Source: an uncultured Eubacteriales bacterium
GTDB taxonomy: Bacteria > Bacillota > Clostridia > Lachnospirales > Lachnospiraceae
Length of the DNA stretch: 64,000 nt
Direction: 5' to 3'
Assembly (NCBI GenBank): GCA_900548855.1
Contig: URMF01000013.1
Location: 1-64,000 of the forward strand
Below the pieces are notes generated by a model. The model did not search any database and was not told the origin of the DNA. It saw only the letters and a program-made list of their open reading frames with translations. Positions 30,163 through 39,759 of this stretch are shown here, piece by piece (the first letter of the stretch is position 1; every line of letters starts with the position of its first letter). A program made the translations under genes and the position numbers.

Positions 30163-32085
30163 TTATTCCTCTGTAGCAGTTTCCTCTGCTTCCTCCTCTT
30201 CTGGAAGTAAAGCTTTCATACTCAAGCTGATTTTTCTCTCTTCTAATCTGAAATCAACCACCTTAGCCTCGATTTCCTGACCGACAGACAATACACTTGA
30301 TGGCTTTTCAATATGCTCTCTTGCAATTTGTGATACATGTAATAATGCATCCACACCCGGCTCTAATTCAACAAATGCACCAAAATCTGTCATTCTTGCT
30401 ACTTTGCCGGTTACAACGTTGCCAACTGCATATTTTTCGTCCGCAGTCAGCCATGGGTTTGTATCTTCAAACTTAAGGCTTAACGCAATCTTCTCACCCT
30501 GAATATCCTTGATAATCGCCTTCACACTATCACCAACTGTAAACAACTTCTTAGGGTTCTCAACCCTTCCCCATGACATCTCAGATATATGAAGCAGTCC
30601 ATCTGCTCCGCCTAAATCAATAAATGCACCGAAGTCTGTCACATTCTTAACAGTACCCTCAACGGTATCTCCAACATTAATTCTTGCAAATAAGGCTTCC
30701 TTTGCAGCCTTCTTCTCTGCTTCAATTAACATCTTACGGTTACCGATAATTCTTCTCTTACGAGGATTAAACTCTGTAATCTTGAACTCAACTTCCTGGT
30801 CTTTATATTTTGTCAAATCCTTTTCATAGGTATCTGATACAAGACTTGCAGGAATAAATACTCTTGCTTCCTCAACTGTAACACTTAACCCGCCATCTAA
30901 AACCTGAGTAACAATTCCCTTTAATACTTCCTCATTGTTATATGCTTCCTCAAGCTTCTCGTTTGCTTTCTCTGCGGCTACGCGCTTAACAGATAAGAGA
31001 ACCTGACCATCACCATCATTCGTCTTAATAACCTTAGCTTCAATTGTTTCACCAATCTGAACCTTATCCTTTAATGAAATATTCATATCATTCGAATACT
31101 CATTCTTTGTAATAATACCATCTGCTTTATAATTGATATTTAAGATAATCTCGTCATCTTTTACATCAATAACGGTTCCCTTTACAATCTTTCCTACACT
31201 AATTCTGCTCTCCTCTGCCAAACTGGCTTCGAACATTGTTCCAAAATCTTCTGCCATGCTACCATGAACCTCCTTAATAATTTGATTAGGGGTAGATGCC
31301 CCTGCAGTAATACCTACCCTACCAACGGATTCAAAAGCAGCCAAATCCAAGTCAACGAGTGTCTGTATATAGTAAGTATTTGCACATTCTTTTTTACTGA
31401 TATCAAATAACTTTTGTGTATTTGAACTGTTCTTTCCACCGATCACAATCATTGCATCTACCTGCTTAGCAATAGAAGCTGCTTCTCTTTGCCTTTCTTC
31501 TGTTGCATTGCATATGGTGTTATAAACGCTTATATTATAACCTTTTTCTTTGAAAATTTCAACCACCTTATTGAATTTCTTGTGATTAAATGTCGTTTGG
31601 GACACCAAACTTATCTCTTTATCGCCTGAAAAAGACAAATTTTCCGCCTCTTCTTCTGATTCTAACACAATAGGAGCCTGATTGCACCAGCCAACAATTC
31701 CCATTACTTCAGGGTGGTTTTTATCTCCAATTATAATAATCTGCTTTCCCTTGGCACTGTCTGTATCGACAATATTGTGGATTTTCTTAACAAAAGGACA
31801 AGTGGCATCCACAAGCTCTAATCCTTTTTCCTTTATTAATTCATAAATGCTGCGTTCTACTCCATGGGAGCGTATTACCACCGTTCCCGCCTCTAAGTCC
31901 TTTAACGCCTGCTCATCTGCGAGAATCCGGACACCTTTTTCTTCTAAATCCTTTACCACCTCTTCGTTGTGGATAATCGGACCATAAGTGTACACATTTC
32001 CCTTTTCTGCCTGTTCATACACTGTATCCACGGCCCGCTTTACTCCAAAGCAGAAGCCTGCTGTTTTTGCCAATACAACATCCAT
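30163..32085 (-). CDS. ispH: IspH-ribosomal protein S1 fusion
   Basis: 640 residues. Residues 1-285 are 4-hydroxy-3-methylbut-2-enyl diphosphate reductase, with cluster Cys in TAGFCFGVKRAVD, DATCPFVKK and YNTICNATEERQ. It makes IPP and DMAPP in the MEP isoprenoid pathway. Residues about 300-625 are four S1 RNA-binding domains (for example VTDFGAFIDLGGADGLLHISEMSW and MTDFGAFVELEPGVDALLHVSQI), like ribosomal protein S1. This fusion is known in many clostridia. Downstream of cmk, a conserved pair. Start has GAGGT upstream. Confidence 0.96.
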   Translation of the reverse strand: MDVVLAKTAGFCFGVKRAVDTVYEQAEKGNVYTYGPIIHNEEVVKDLEEKGVRILADEQALKDLEAGTVVIRSHGVERSIYELIKEKGLELVDATCPFVKKIHNIVDTDSAKGKQIIIIGDKNHPEVMGIVGWCNQAPIVLESEEEAENLSFSGDKEISLVSQTTFNHKKFNKVVEIFKEKGYNISVYNTICNATEERQREAASIAKQVDAMIVIGGKNSSNTQKLFDISKKECANTYYIQTLVDLDLAAFESVGRVGITAGASTPNQIIKEVHGSMAEDFGTMFEASLAEESRISVGKIVKGTVIDVKDDEIILNINYKADGIITKNEYSNDMNISLKDKVQIGETIEAKVIKTNDGDGQVLLSVKRVAAEKANEKLEEAYNNEEVLKGIVTQVLDGGLSVTVEEARVFIPASLVSDTYEKDLTKYKDQEVEFKITEFNPRKRRIIGNRKMLIEAEKKAAKEALFARINVGDTVEGTVKNVTDFGAFIDLGGADGLLHISEMSWGRVENPKKLFTVGDSVKAIIKDIQGEKIALSLKFEDTNPWLTADEKYAVGNVVTGKVARMTDFGAFVELEPGVDALLHVSQIAREHIEKPSSVLSVGQEIEAKVVDFRLEERKISLSMKALLPEEEEAEETATEE

Positions 32086-32185
32086 AAGTAAACCTCATAC
32101 AAAATATTTTACGCTACCACTATATCACAATATTTCAACAGAAACCAGATAAAATATCTTCCAGTTCCTTCCCGTTGGATTTTAT

Positions 32186-32851
32186 CTATTGCAGCTTTTC
32201 CCCTGCTACAGATAAAATTCTTCCTACAACCTCTTCAATCCCCATATCAGAGCTATCCACCAGCACTGCATCCTCTGCTTTTTTTAGGGGTGCGATTGCA
32301 CGGTTCATGTCCCGCTCATCCCGCTCAATGATATCCGCTTCAATTTTATCAAAATCCGGACTTTCTCCCTTTTCCAGTAATTCCTTATATCTGCGGTTTG
32401 CCCGCTCCTTAGAAGATGCCGTTAAATAAATCTTAACCTCTGCATCAGGAAGCACATTCGTCCCGATATCCCGCCCATCCATTACTACATTATAAGCTTT
32501 TGCCATATCACGCTGCAAATCAAGCAGCGCTGCACGAACAGGCGCCTTTGCAGAAGACTTAGAAGCCATATTACCGGTCTCCTCTGTTCTTAAATAGGGA
32601 GTTACATTTTCCCCATTCCGATACACCTGCTGGATGTCATCTTCGTACTTTATTTCAATTGAAATATCGTCACAGGCTGCTGTCAAAGCAGCTTCGTCCT
32701 CTATATCAATCTGATTCGTCACAAGATAATGTGCAATTGCCCGGTATAATGCCCCGGTGTCCACATAAATATAACCCAATTCCTTTGCCACTCTTTTTGC
32801 GATGGTGCTTTTCCCTGCGCCTGCCGGTCCATCAATTGCAATGCTTGCCAT
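32186..32851 (-). CDS. cmk: Cytidylate kinase
   Basis: About 221 residues from ATG 32851 (MASIAIDGPAGAGKST), preceded by GGAGAAGG; an in-frame ATG at 32869 lacks spacing. P-loop GPAGAGKST, YVDTGALYRAIA and DGRDIGTNVLPDAEVKIYLTAS are diagnostic. It phosphorylates CMP and dCMP. A good promoter lies at 32921-32949. The next gene is ispH-S1, 100 bases downstream. Confidence 0.96.
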   Translation of the reverse strand: MASIAIDGPAGAGKSTIAKRVAKELGYIYVDTGALYRAIAHYLVTNQIDIEDEAALTAACDDISIEIKYEDDIQQVYRNGENVTPYLRTEETGNMASKSSAKAPVRAALLDLQRDMAKAYNVVMDGRDIGTNVLPDAEVKIYLTASSKERANRRYKELLEKGESPDFDKIEADIIERDERDMNRAIAPLKKAEDAVLVDSSDMGIEEVVGRILSVAGEKLQ

Positions 32852-32920
32852 AATCCTTCTCCTCCACATTTTAATGTATAATATTTTTATCCGCTATATC
32901 TTTTTGTCACATGTAAATTA

Positions 32921-32949
32921 ATTATACTGTCTTTCCAATAAAATAACAA
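32921..32949 (-). promoter_or_regulatory. Promoter of cmk-ispH-S1
   Basis: Minus strand: TTGTTA (32949-32944), 17-base spacer, TATAAT (32926-32921). The -10 is a perfect consensus match. Transcription would start near 32914, about 63 bases before the cmk ATG. Confidence 0.75.
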
Positions 32950-32971
32950 TTCTTTTCGATGCGCACCCGTT

Positions 32972-34222
32972 CTAACAGGATATACCTGCCAAATACCCGG
33001 TAGACCATGCAATCTGTAAGTTAAAACCGCCTGTCAATGCATCCAGGTCCAGCACCTCACCGGCAAAATAAAGACCGCCTGTCAGTCGGGATTCCATTGT
33101 TCCAGGGTCGACTTCCTTTACCTTTACGCCGCCCTTTGTGATAATTGCCTCATCCCATCCCCGGAGACCCGTTATGGTAAAGGGCAGGTTTTTGATTGTA
33201 TACCCTAATATTTTTCGTTCCTCTTTTGTTATTTCATTAATCTTTTTTTCTCCATCCAGACCACTCTTTTCAATAACCACCGGAATTAAGGCTCGAAGCA
33301 GCAATTTATCCAGACTGTTTTTTAACTGCTTATTTTGAAAAAGCTTGAAATCCTTTAAAATCCTCTCATCCAGCTGTTTTTCATCCAAAGCCGGCTTCAA
33401 ATCAAGCGTTAGCGATAATTTCTTATCCAAATATTTATGGATGTAGGCACTTGCCTTAATAATAATCGGTCCACTAACCCCAAAATGAGTAAACAGCATT
33501 TCTCCAAAATCAGAATATATCTTTTTCCCATCAGCATAAATAACAGCCGATACATTTTTTAAGGATATCCCCATCAAATCTGTACAGCAGCTATCCTTCA
33601 ATTCAAATGGGACTAAAGAAGGTTTTCTATCTGCTATAGTATGTCCTGCCTGCCTTGCAAAACCATAACCATCTGCACAGGCTCCAGTTCTCGGATAAGA
33701 CACCCCTCCTGTTGCCACAATCACACTGTCAGCATACAGTTTCTTTACATGCTTTGTTTTGTCCTCAATATCAAGCTCTGTAAGTTCAACCCCTCTACAG
33801 ATATTATTTTCTATAATTAAGGATTTTACCTTTGTGTTTAGTAAAATTTCTACTTTTTGCTTTCTCAATTCCTTTTCCAATACCTTGATAACATCGGAGG
33901 AATGATCAGATACCGGAAATACCCGGTTTCCCCGTTCCACCTTGTATGGCAGTCCGATTTCTTCAAAAAAATCCATCACCATCTGGTTGGAAAAGGAATA
34001 AAATGCACTGTATAAAAACTTTGGATTCGTTACAACATTCTGAAACAAATCCTCTGTATCACAGGCATTGGTAAAATTGCATCTGCCCTTCCCTGTAATA
34101 AATAATTTCTTCCCCAGCTTTTCATTCTGTTCTAATAATATTACTTCTTTTCCATTTCTAGCTGCAAAAATCGCCGCCATCATTCCGGCGGCTCCTCCGC
34201 CTATTACAATTATCTTTGACAT
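32972..34222 (-). CDS. HI0933-family FAD-dependent oxidoreductase
   Basis: 416 residues. The N-terminal FAD-binding motif IVIGGGAAGMMAAIFAARNGKEVILLE is followed by GKKLFITGKGRCNFTN, which is specific to the HI0933/YhiN flavoprotein family. The C-terminal FAD contact is TGGLYFAGEVLDLDALTGGFNLQIAWSTG. Proteins of this family bind FAD, but the substrate is unknown. It lies upstream of cmk; an independent cmk promoter separates them. Confidence 0.9.
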   Translation of the reverse strand: MSKIIVIGGGAAGMMAAIFAARNGKEVILLEQNEKLGKKLFITGKGRCNFTNACDTEDLFQNVVTNPKFLYSAFYSFSNQMVMDFFEEIGLPYKVERGNRVFPVSDHSSDVIKVLEKELRKQKVEILLNTKVKSLIIENNICRGVELTELDIEDKTKHVKKLYADSVIVATGGVSYPRTGACADGYGFARQAGHTIADRKPSLVPFELKDSCCTDLMGISLKNVSAVIYADGKKIYSDFGEMLFTHFGVSGPIIIKASAYIHKYLDKKLSLTLDLKPALDEKQLDERILKDFKLFQNKQLKNSLDKLLLRALIPVVIEKSGLDGEKKINEITKEERKILGYTIKNLPFTITGLRGWDEAIITKGGVKVKEVDPGTMESRLTGGLYFAGEVLDLDALTGGFNLQIAWSTGYLAGISC

Positions 34223-34310
34223 GGCCGTTCCTCTTTTTCAAATTTAACACCTTTATCTCTGAATACTTGAAATATCAATTTCAAACACTCCCCTATCTCT
34301 TCTGTCTCCC

Positions 34311-35570
34311 TTAAATATACCACACAGGAATTTCAAGAATATTCTCCCTTAAGGCTCCCGGCTGTGGACACAGACTTACAACTGCCCCCGTTCCTCTCTT
34401 TTTATCCGGAATCTTGTCTAATATCTGAAATGCACTTGTTGCGCTGGCATTTTCAGAAGTATTTTTCTTTATTTCAATGGGATACAGCATACCATTCTCC
34501 TCAATAATAAAATCAATCTCGCTTTCTAACTCTATCTCCGTACCATTTTTGTTAACCTTTTTTTTATCTTTTCCCCGATAGTAAGAAACACAGTATCTGT
34601 AATCAATTCCTTTATTGGAATAGGATTTTAGAATTTCCGAAATAACAAAGGTTTCAAACATTGCTCCACTCATCGCTCCATAAGCCAGAGTTTCCGGAGT
34701 CAGCCATCTGGTAAGATAAGCAGCTAATCCGGTATCCCGAAAATAGATTTTGGGCGTTTTTATTGCCCGTTTTAATACCGCATGCGTATATGGTTCTAAC
34801 AGATATATGATTCCAGACGCTTCTAAAATCGATATCCAGTTTTTAATTGTTCCCACATCCTTTGCAACTTCATCTGCAATATTACTATAATTAACTATCT
34901 GACCTGTTCTTGCCGCTACCGCAATCATAAATCTGCGGAAAGCATCCAAATCCTGAACTGCGGACAGTTCTCTTACATCTCGTTCCAAATATGTTTTTAC
35001 ATAACTTGCATAAAATGACTGCCAGTCTACCTCTGGATTCCGAAGTTCCGGATATCCCCCTCTATGAATAATATTCCATATATTATCCGGTTTCTTTACG
35101 CTCTTTTGCCGTTCCAAAACATATTCCATTGTTGGGAGGAAAGGAATATTAAAAGAATCTCTGCTTATTTCTCGCATAGAAAGTGTAGAAAGCTCTATAA
35201 TACACACCCGGCCGGATAAGGATTCTGATACATTTTCCATTAAACGGAACGGCTGGGAACCAGATAGACAAAACAATCCTCTTTCATCATGTTCGTCGCA
35301 GACCACTTTAATATGCCGAAACAATTCCGGCACTCTTTGAACTTCATCCATAATAATCGGTGGCTGATTTAGAATCATAAACATACCTCCGTTATTTTTT
35401 GCCTGCTCCTCTATAAAAGGATCATCAAAGGTAATGTATTTTTTATCAGGAAACATTTTTTTTAACATCGTTGATTTACCCGTCTGCCGGGCACCTGTAA
35501 CCAATACTGCTTTAAATGTTTTTTCCGCATTATCTATAATTTCTTCAACACTTCTCTTAATATATTCCAT
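34311..35570 (-). CDS. AAA ATPase with DUF4143 domain
   Basis: 419 residues. An N-terminal P-loop ATPase with Walker A TGARQTGKST (about residue 25) and Walker B PPIIMDEVQR (about 70-80) precedes a C-terminal DUF4143 region (about 205-400), which has a nuclease-like fold ending EIDFIIEENGMLYPIEIKK. This family is abundant in gut anaerobes, often as isolated genes, and its function is unproven; links to toxin-antitoxin or nuclease activity have been suggested. Both halves look intact. Start has AAGGAG upstream. It follows the decarboxylase operon terminator and seems to be a separate unit. Confidence 0.85.
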   Translation of the reverse strand: MEYIKRSVEEIIDNAEKTFKAVLVTGARQTGKSTMLKKMFPDKKYITFDDPFIEEQAKNNGGMFMILNQPPIIMDEVQRVPELFRHIKVVCDEHDERGLFCLSGSQPFRLMENVSESLSGRVCIIELSTLSMREISRDSFNIPFLPTMEYVLERQKSVKKPDNIWNIIHRGGYPELRNPEVDWQSFYASYVKTYLERDVRELSAVQDLDAFRRFMIAVAARTGQIVNYSNIADEVAKDVGTIKNWISILEASGIIYLLEPYTHAVLKRAIKTPKIYFRDTGLAAYLTRWLTPETLAYGAMSGAMFETFVISEILKSYSNKGIDYRYCVSYYRGKDKKKVNKNGTEIELESEIDFIIEENGMLYPIEIKKNTSENASATSAFQILDKIPDKKRGTGAVVSLCPQPGALRENILEIPVWYI

Positions 35571-35688
35571 ATAATAGGCTCCTTATAATATGTTCTGACT
35601 GCCAATAAATATTTATATGATATGTCTATTTTTGATTTCGATTCCAAATTAGTCGAATTATAAACCAGATATGTGAAAAAGTCAAGCT

Positions 35689-35719
35689 AAAAAGGGAAGA
35701 CGCAACCGCATCTTCCCTA
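35689..35719 (-). terminator. Rho-independent terminator of the decarboxylase operon
   Basis: Minus strand: GGGAAGA, a 10-base loop, TCTTCCC, then TTTTT. It lies about 55 bases after the stop of the last operon gene. Confidence 0.88.
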
Positions 35720-35774
35720 ATCTGTCATCATATAAGGAACAAAGCTCCTATACGATAAAATATATTATCCTGTA

Positions 35775-37196
35775 CTATACCGGATATACTCCATTTTCAG
35801 TGTCAGCAACTGTTGCATCCACTTTCGTCTGCTGTGCTTCTCTGTACTTAAAGAACTCTGTAGCAACTTGCGGGAACAACGCATAGGACAATACATCCTC
35901 ATCCTGCTGCTTGTACTGTGCCATTTCTTTTTCCAGCTTTTCAAGCTGTGGCTCAATATCATCTGCCGGACGATAAGTAATCGGCTTATCCATTCCAAGT
36001 GCATCCAATGCCTTCTTTTGAACCTCTGGATTCATCGGCTTAACCGTCTGACCGTATTTACCAACCAGCAAATCACGGGACTCTTTCGTCATATTCTTAT
36101 AACGCTCTCCCATAACCACATTTAATACAGCCTGCGTGCCGACAATCTGGGAAGACGGTGTAACAAGAGGCGGCTCACCAAAGTCTTTTCGAACACGTGG
36201 AACCTCTTCTAACACCTCATCAAATTTATCTTCCTGTTTCATTTCCTTTAACTGGGAAACAAGATTGGATAACATACCACCCGGTACCTGATACAATAAT
36301 GTCTTGATATTTACGCCCATTACCTTCGGACTCAATAATCCTGACTCTAACCATTCCTCACGCATCGGACGGAAATAATCAGCAATTTCAGCTAACAGGT
36401 TCTGGTCAAATCCAGGATCATACTCGGTTCCCTCAAATGCTTTCGCCATAACCTCTGTTGCCGGCTGGGATGTTCCCATGGAAAGCGGTGACATTGCCGT
36501 ATCAATGACATCACATCCGGCTTCTACTGCCTTCATATAGGTCATTGCTGCCACACCAGAGGTGTAATGTGTGTGTAACTGAATCGGCAAACTGGTTCCA
36601 TCCTTTAATGCCTGAACAAGCTCTGTTGCGGCCGTTGGAACCAAAAGACCTGCCATATCTTTAATACAGATGGAATCTGCACCCATATCCTCAATCTTTT
36701 TTGCCATGTCCTTCCAATATTCCATTGTATAGGCATCTCCCAAGGTATAAGAAAGTGCAACCTGTGCATGACCCTTCTCCTTATTGGCAGCCTTTACTGC
36801 AGTCTGCAGGTTACGAAGGTCATTCAGACAGTCAAAAATACGAATAATATCAATACCATTTGCAATAGACTTTTGAACAAAATATTCAACCACATCATCT
36901 GCATATGGTGCATATCCTAAAATATTCTGTCCTCTGAATAACATCTGCAATTTTGTATTCTTGAAGCCGTCTTTTAATTTTCTAAGTCTCTCCCATGGGT
37001 CTTCCTTTAAGAAACGAAGAGAAGCATCAAATGTTGCACCACCCCAGCACTCTACAGAATGATAGCCGACCTTATCCATCTTATCGACGATAGGAAGCAT
37101 CTGCTCCGTAGTCATACGGGTAGCAATCAATGACTGATGCGCATCACGTAAAACTGTCTCGGTAATCTTTACCGGCTTTGCTGCTTGATTTGCCAT
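35775..37196 (-). CDS. oadA: Oxaloacetate decarboxylase alpha / transcarboxylase 5S-type carboxyltransferase
   Basis: 473 residues. HMG-CoA-lyase-like TIM barrel with TVLRDAHQSLIATRM (metal site, residues 12-26), DIIRIFDCLNDLRN, CIKDMAGLLVP (the Lys that is carbamylated in the family) and HTHYTSG (metal His). The C-terminal conserved carboxylase domain is present, but the biotinyl domain found at the end of many OadA proteins is absent, because biotin is carried on the separate protein at 38453. It moves carboxyl between biotin and pyruvate/oxaloacetate. Last gene of a five-gene pump operon. Start has GGAGG nine bases upstream. Confidence 0.92.
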   Translation of the reverse strand: MANQAAKPVKITETVLRDAHQSLIATRMTTEQMLPIVDKMDKVGYHSVECWGGATFDASLRFLKEDPWERLRKLKDGFKNTKLQMLFRGQNILGYAPYADDVVEYFVQKSIANGIDIIRIFDCLNDLRNLQTAVKAANKEKGHAQVALSYTLGDAYTMEYWKDMAKKIEDMGADSICIKDMAGLLVPTAATELVQALKDGTSLPIQLHTHYTSGVAAMTYMKAVEAGCDVIDTAMSPLSMGTSQPATEVMAKAFEGTEYDPGFDQNLLAEIADYFRPMREEWLESGLLSPKVMGVNIKTLLYQVPGGMLSNLVSQLKEMKQEDKFDEVLEEVPRVRKDFGEPPLVTPSSQIVGTQAVLNVVMGERYKNMTKESRDLLVGKYGQTVKPMNPEVQKKALDALGMDKPITYRPADDIEPQLEKLEKEMAQYKQQDEDVLSYALFPQVATEFFKYREAQQTKVDATVADTENGVYPV

Positions 37197-37282
37197 TTTT
37201 TAATCCTCCATATTATTTAAAATCACGATATTCTCTCTAACTGGTATAGATTCCTGTCAGAATCTATACTGTAAAAGCTATC

Positions 37283-38413
37283 TTAAAATACTCCAAAAAT
37301 TGCCATAAATGTGCCGGCTGCTACCGCAGTTCCGATAACGCCTGCTACATTTGGTCCCATTGCATGCATCAATAGGAAGTTTGTAGGGTCTGCTTCCGAA
37401 CCAACCTTCTGTGATACACGGGCTGCCATTGGTACGGCAGACACTCCCGCAGAACCAATTAATGGATTTACCTTTCCTTTTGTAGCCAAGCACATCAGCT
37501 TACCAAACAATACGCCTGCGCAGGTTCCAATAATAAATGCAATCAAACCTAATACCACAATTAAAAGTGTATCCCAATTAAGGAATGACTGTGCTGTTGT
37601 AGTAGCACCTACTGATGTTCCAAGCAAAATGACAACGATATACATAAGTGCATTTGATGCAGTCTCTGTTAACTGCTTTACAACACCAGATTCTCTAAAC
37701 AGATTACCGAGCATTAACATACCAACAAGTGGTGCTGTGGTAGGGAGAACTAAAACCACTACGATTGTAACAACAACCGGGAATAAAATCTTCTCAAGTT
37801 TGGAAACTGGTCTTAACTGTTCCATTTTAATCTTACGCTCTTTTTCTGTTGTAAGAAGCTTCATAAATGGCGGCTGGATAACCGGTACCAGTGCCATGTA
37901 AGAATACGCTGCCACTGCAATCGGTCCCATCAAGGTGCCACCCATTCCAAGCTTTCCGGCCAGAAAGATAGAAGTTGGTCCGTCCGCACCGCCGATAATA
38001 GAAATCGCTGCTGCTGCCTTATCACTAAATCCAAATAAGATTGCGAAAAAATATGCGGAATAAATACCAAACTGCGCTGCAGCCCCTAAAAGAAAGCTCT
38101 TTGGATTCGCAATTAACGGTCCGAAATCCGTCATGGCACCTACCCCTAGGAAAATCAGGGAAGGTAAAATACTCCATTCATCCAATAAATAAAAATAATG
38201 TAATAATCCTCCATCTGCTATGATACCTGGAAACATATTTGCCAGTAACATACCAAAAGAAATCGGGACTAATAACAACGGCTCAAAGCCAAATTTAATC
38301 GCCAGAATCAGGAAAACACAGGCAACTGCAATCATTACAAAATTACCCCAGTAAAGATTTGCAAATGCGGTCTGTCCAGCCAGATTCTGCAATGTGGTCC
38401 ATATATAATCCAT
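37283..38413 (-). CDS. oadB: Sodium-translocating decarboxylase beta subunit
   Basis: About 376 residues from ATG 38413, with AGGAGG eight bases upstream; a GTG at 38419 is too close to it. A polytopic membrane protein (about nine helices) with the conserved GAMTDFGPLIANP, GGADGPTSIFLAGKL and GSAGVSAVPMAARVSQ motifs of the OadB/MmdB/GcdB family. It decarboxylates carboxybiotin and exports sodium ions. Partners are the biotin carrier at 38453, the OadG-like anchor at 38830 and two carboxyltransferases encoded in the same operon. Confidence 0.95.
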   Translation of the reverse strand: MDYIWTTLQNLAGQTAFANLYWGNFVMIAVACVFLILAIKFGFEPLLLVPISFGMLLANMFPGIIADGGLLHYFYLLDEWSILPSLIFLGVGAMTDFGPLIANPKSFLLGAAAQFGIYSAYFFAILFGFSDKAAAAISIIGGADGPTSIFLAGKLGMGGTLMGPIAVAAYSYMALVPVIQPPFMKLLTTEKERKIKMEQLRPVSKLEKILFPVVVTIVVVLVLPTTAPLVGMLMLGNLFRESGVVKQLTETASNALMYIVVILLGTSVGATTTAQSFLNWDTLLIVVLGLIAFIIGTCAGVLFGKLMCLATKGKVNPLIGSAGVSAVPMAARVSQKVGSEADPTNFLLMHAMGPNVAGVIGTAVAAGTFMAIFGVF

Positions 38414-38452
38414 TTGCACTGCCTCCTGTCTAAAATGATATCATTCAATCAA

Positions 38453-38812
38453 TTAGTTTAATGAAGCAAGTGTATCACCGGATTCTACGCTATCACCAAC
38501 TGCAACATTGATACCTGCAATTGTACCGTCTTCCGGAGCTGTAATCTCGTTCTCCATCTTCATTGCCTCAAGAATCATTACAACATCACCACGTTTTACT
38601 GCCTGTCCTGCATTTGCTTTGATTGCTAAAATCTTACCCGGCATTGGCGCTACAATCTTAACAGCACCCTCTGCACCACTGGCTGCCGGAGCTGCCGCTG
38701 CTACAGGGGCTGGAGCAGCAACGGGCGCTGCTGCTGGAACTGTTCCTGCACCTAATTCTTCTACTGCTACATCATAAGCGGTACCATTTACTGTAATTCT
38801 ATAATTCTTCAT
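38453..38812 (-). CDS. Biotin carboxyl carrier protein of the decarboxylase complex
   Basis: 119 residues. The N-terminal strand (YRITVNGTAYDVAVEEL) is followed by an Ala/Pro-rich flexible linker (about 25-48) and a biotinyl domain with ILEAMKMENEI, where the Lys of AMKM takes biotin. It corresponds to MmdC/GcdC or the 1.3S subunit of transcarboxylase. It swings carboxybiotin between the carboxyltransferases and the membrane beta subunit. Start has AGGAGG eight bases upstream. Confidence 0.95.
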   Translation of the reverse strand: MKNYRITVNGTAYDVAVEELGAGTVPAAAPVAAPAPVAAAAPAASGAEGAVKIVAPMPGKILAIKANAGQAVKRGDVVMILEAMKMENEITAPEDGTIAGINVAVGDSVESGDTLASLN

Positions 38813-38829
38813 TCTGATTTCCTCCTAAA

Positions 38830-39744
38830 TTATCTCTTTGCTTTTCTAATTGAACGAACGATTAACTTATCACTGCCTCCTGATGAACTGTTTGCTGCTA
38901 CAACTGCCGCAGTAATTACCGCAACTAACTGTGCATCATCCATCAGATTCGGTACTGTGGTCGAAGCCGAAACCGCTGCCGGCTTAACAGAAGCATCCTC
39001 TGGCTCCTCTGCCTCCTTTTTACGGTTGCGCCACCATGCTGCTATTTTTTCACTGGCCTTACCGATTTTCTCAAACTGGCCAATGATAATAGAGATAAAG
39101 ATTAATACGATAAATACGGTTCCCATACCCATTAAGGTATTCGCACCTGCCTTACCCATCTTCTCGCTAAATGTATAATCCGGAGTTGCCGTAATCTCCT
39201 TTATCTGATATGGTGCAACCCTTTGCTCATATAAATCATATGCATATGCATATGCCGGATTCTCCTCATATACGAAACTATACTCCACATCCCGCTTTTC
39301 ATGAACTGCAGTCAAGGTAACCGTAACATTACCACCATTTTCTTCTACTTTTGCCTCTATAAGGCTTAAGAAATCGGTCAACTCTGTATTCAGCTGTGCT
39401 AATTCATTCTCATCCTGTGAATTAAGCTTCGAAAAATCGAACATGATACTGTCTCCGCCCTCTTTTGAACGGTAACCCTTAAATTCACCACACTCTTCCC
39501 TGGCACTATCAAAGTTAGATATGCCAGTCAGCATTACCTGTGCCATTTCTTCTTCTGAATTTTCCAAGTATGCTCGATATGCATTACTTATATTCTGAAA
39601 TTGATAGGCTTGATATGCAGTTGAATAAATAATATCGGTATTATTATAATCAAAGGTCACTTCTTCCTGTCCACTGCTACAGGCTGTCAGGGAGACAAAA
39701 ACAGCAATCATAGAAAAGAATAAAATAATTTTTTTCATTTTCAT
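38830..39744 (-). CDS. OadG-family subunit with extracytoplasmic lipoprotein domain
   Basis: 304 residues. A lipoprotein signal peptide ends in LTACSSG (Cys about residue 22). An extracytoplasmic region of about 160 residues follows, with no fold that I recognise. A transmembrane segment (about 200-220: TLMGMGTVFIVLIFISIII) matches the OadG/MmdD helix. A charged cytoplasmic tail ends KLIVRSIRKAKR. Classic OadG is only about 80-120 residues; it anchors the complex and supports assembly. The added outer domain is unusual compared with the classical subunit. Between the biotin carrier (18 bases) and the carboxyltransferase gene. Confidence 0.8.
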   Translation of the reverse strand: MKMKKIILFFSMIAVFVSLTACSSGQEEVTFDYNNTDIIYSTAYQAYQFQNISNAYRAYLENSEEEMAQVMLTGISNFDSAREECGEFKGYRSKEGGDSIMFDFSKLNSQDENELAQLNTELTDFLSLIEAKVEENGGNVTVTLTAVHEKRDVEYSFVYEENPAYAYAYDLYEQRVAPYQIKEITATPDYTFSEKMGKAGANTLMGMGTVFIVLIFISIIIGQFEKIGKASEKIAAWWRNRKKEAEEPEDASVKPAAVSASTTVPNLMDDAQLVAVITAAVVAANSSSGGSDKLIVRSIRKAKR

Positions 39745-39759
39745 ATGGCTATCCCCTCT

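Noticed and set aside
30163..32085. IspH-S1 fusion as an assembly error or novel fusion
   Set aside because: The reading frame is continuous with a normal linker, and this fusion is already known in many clostridia.
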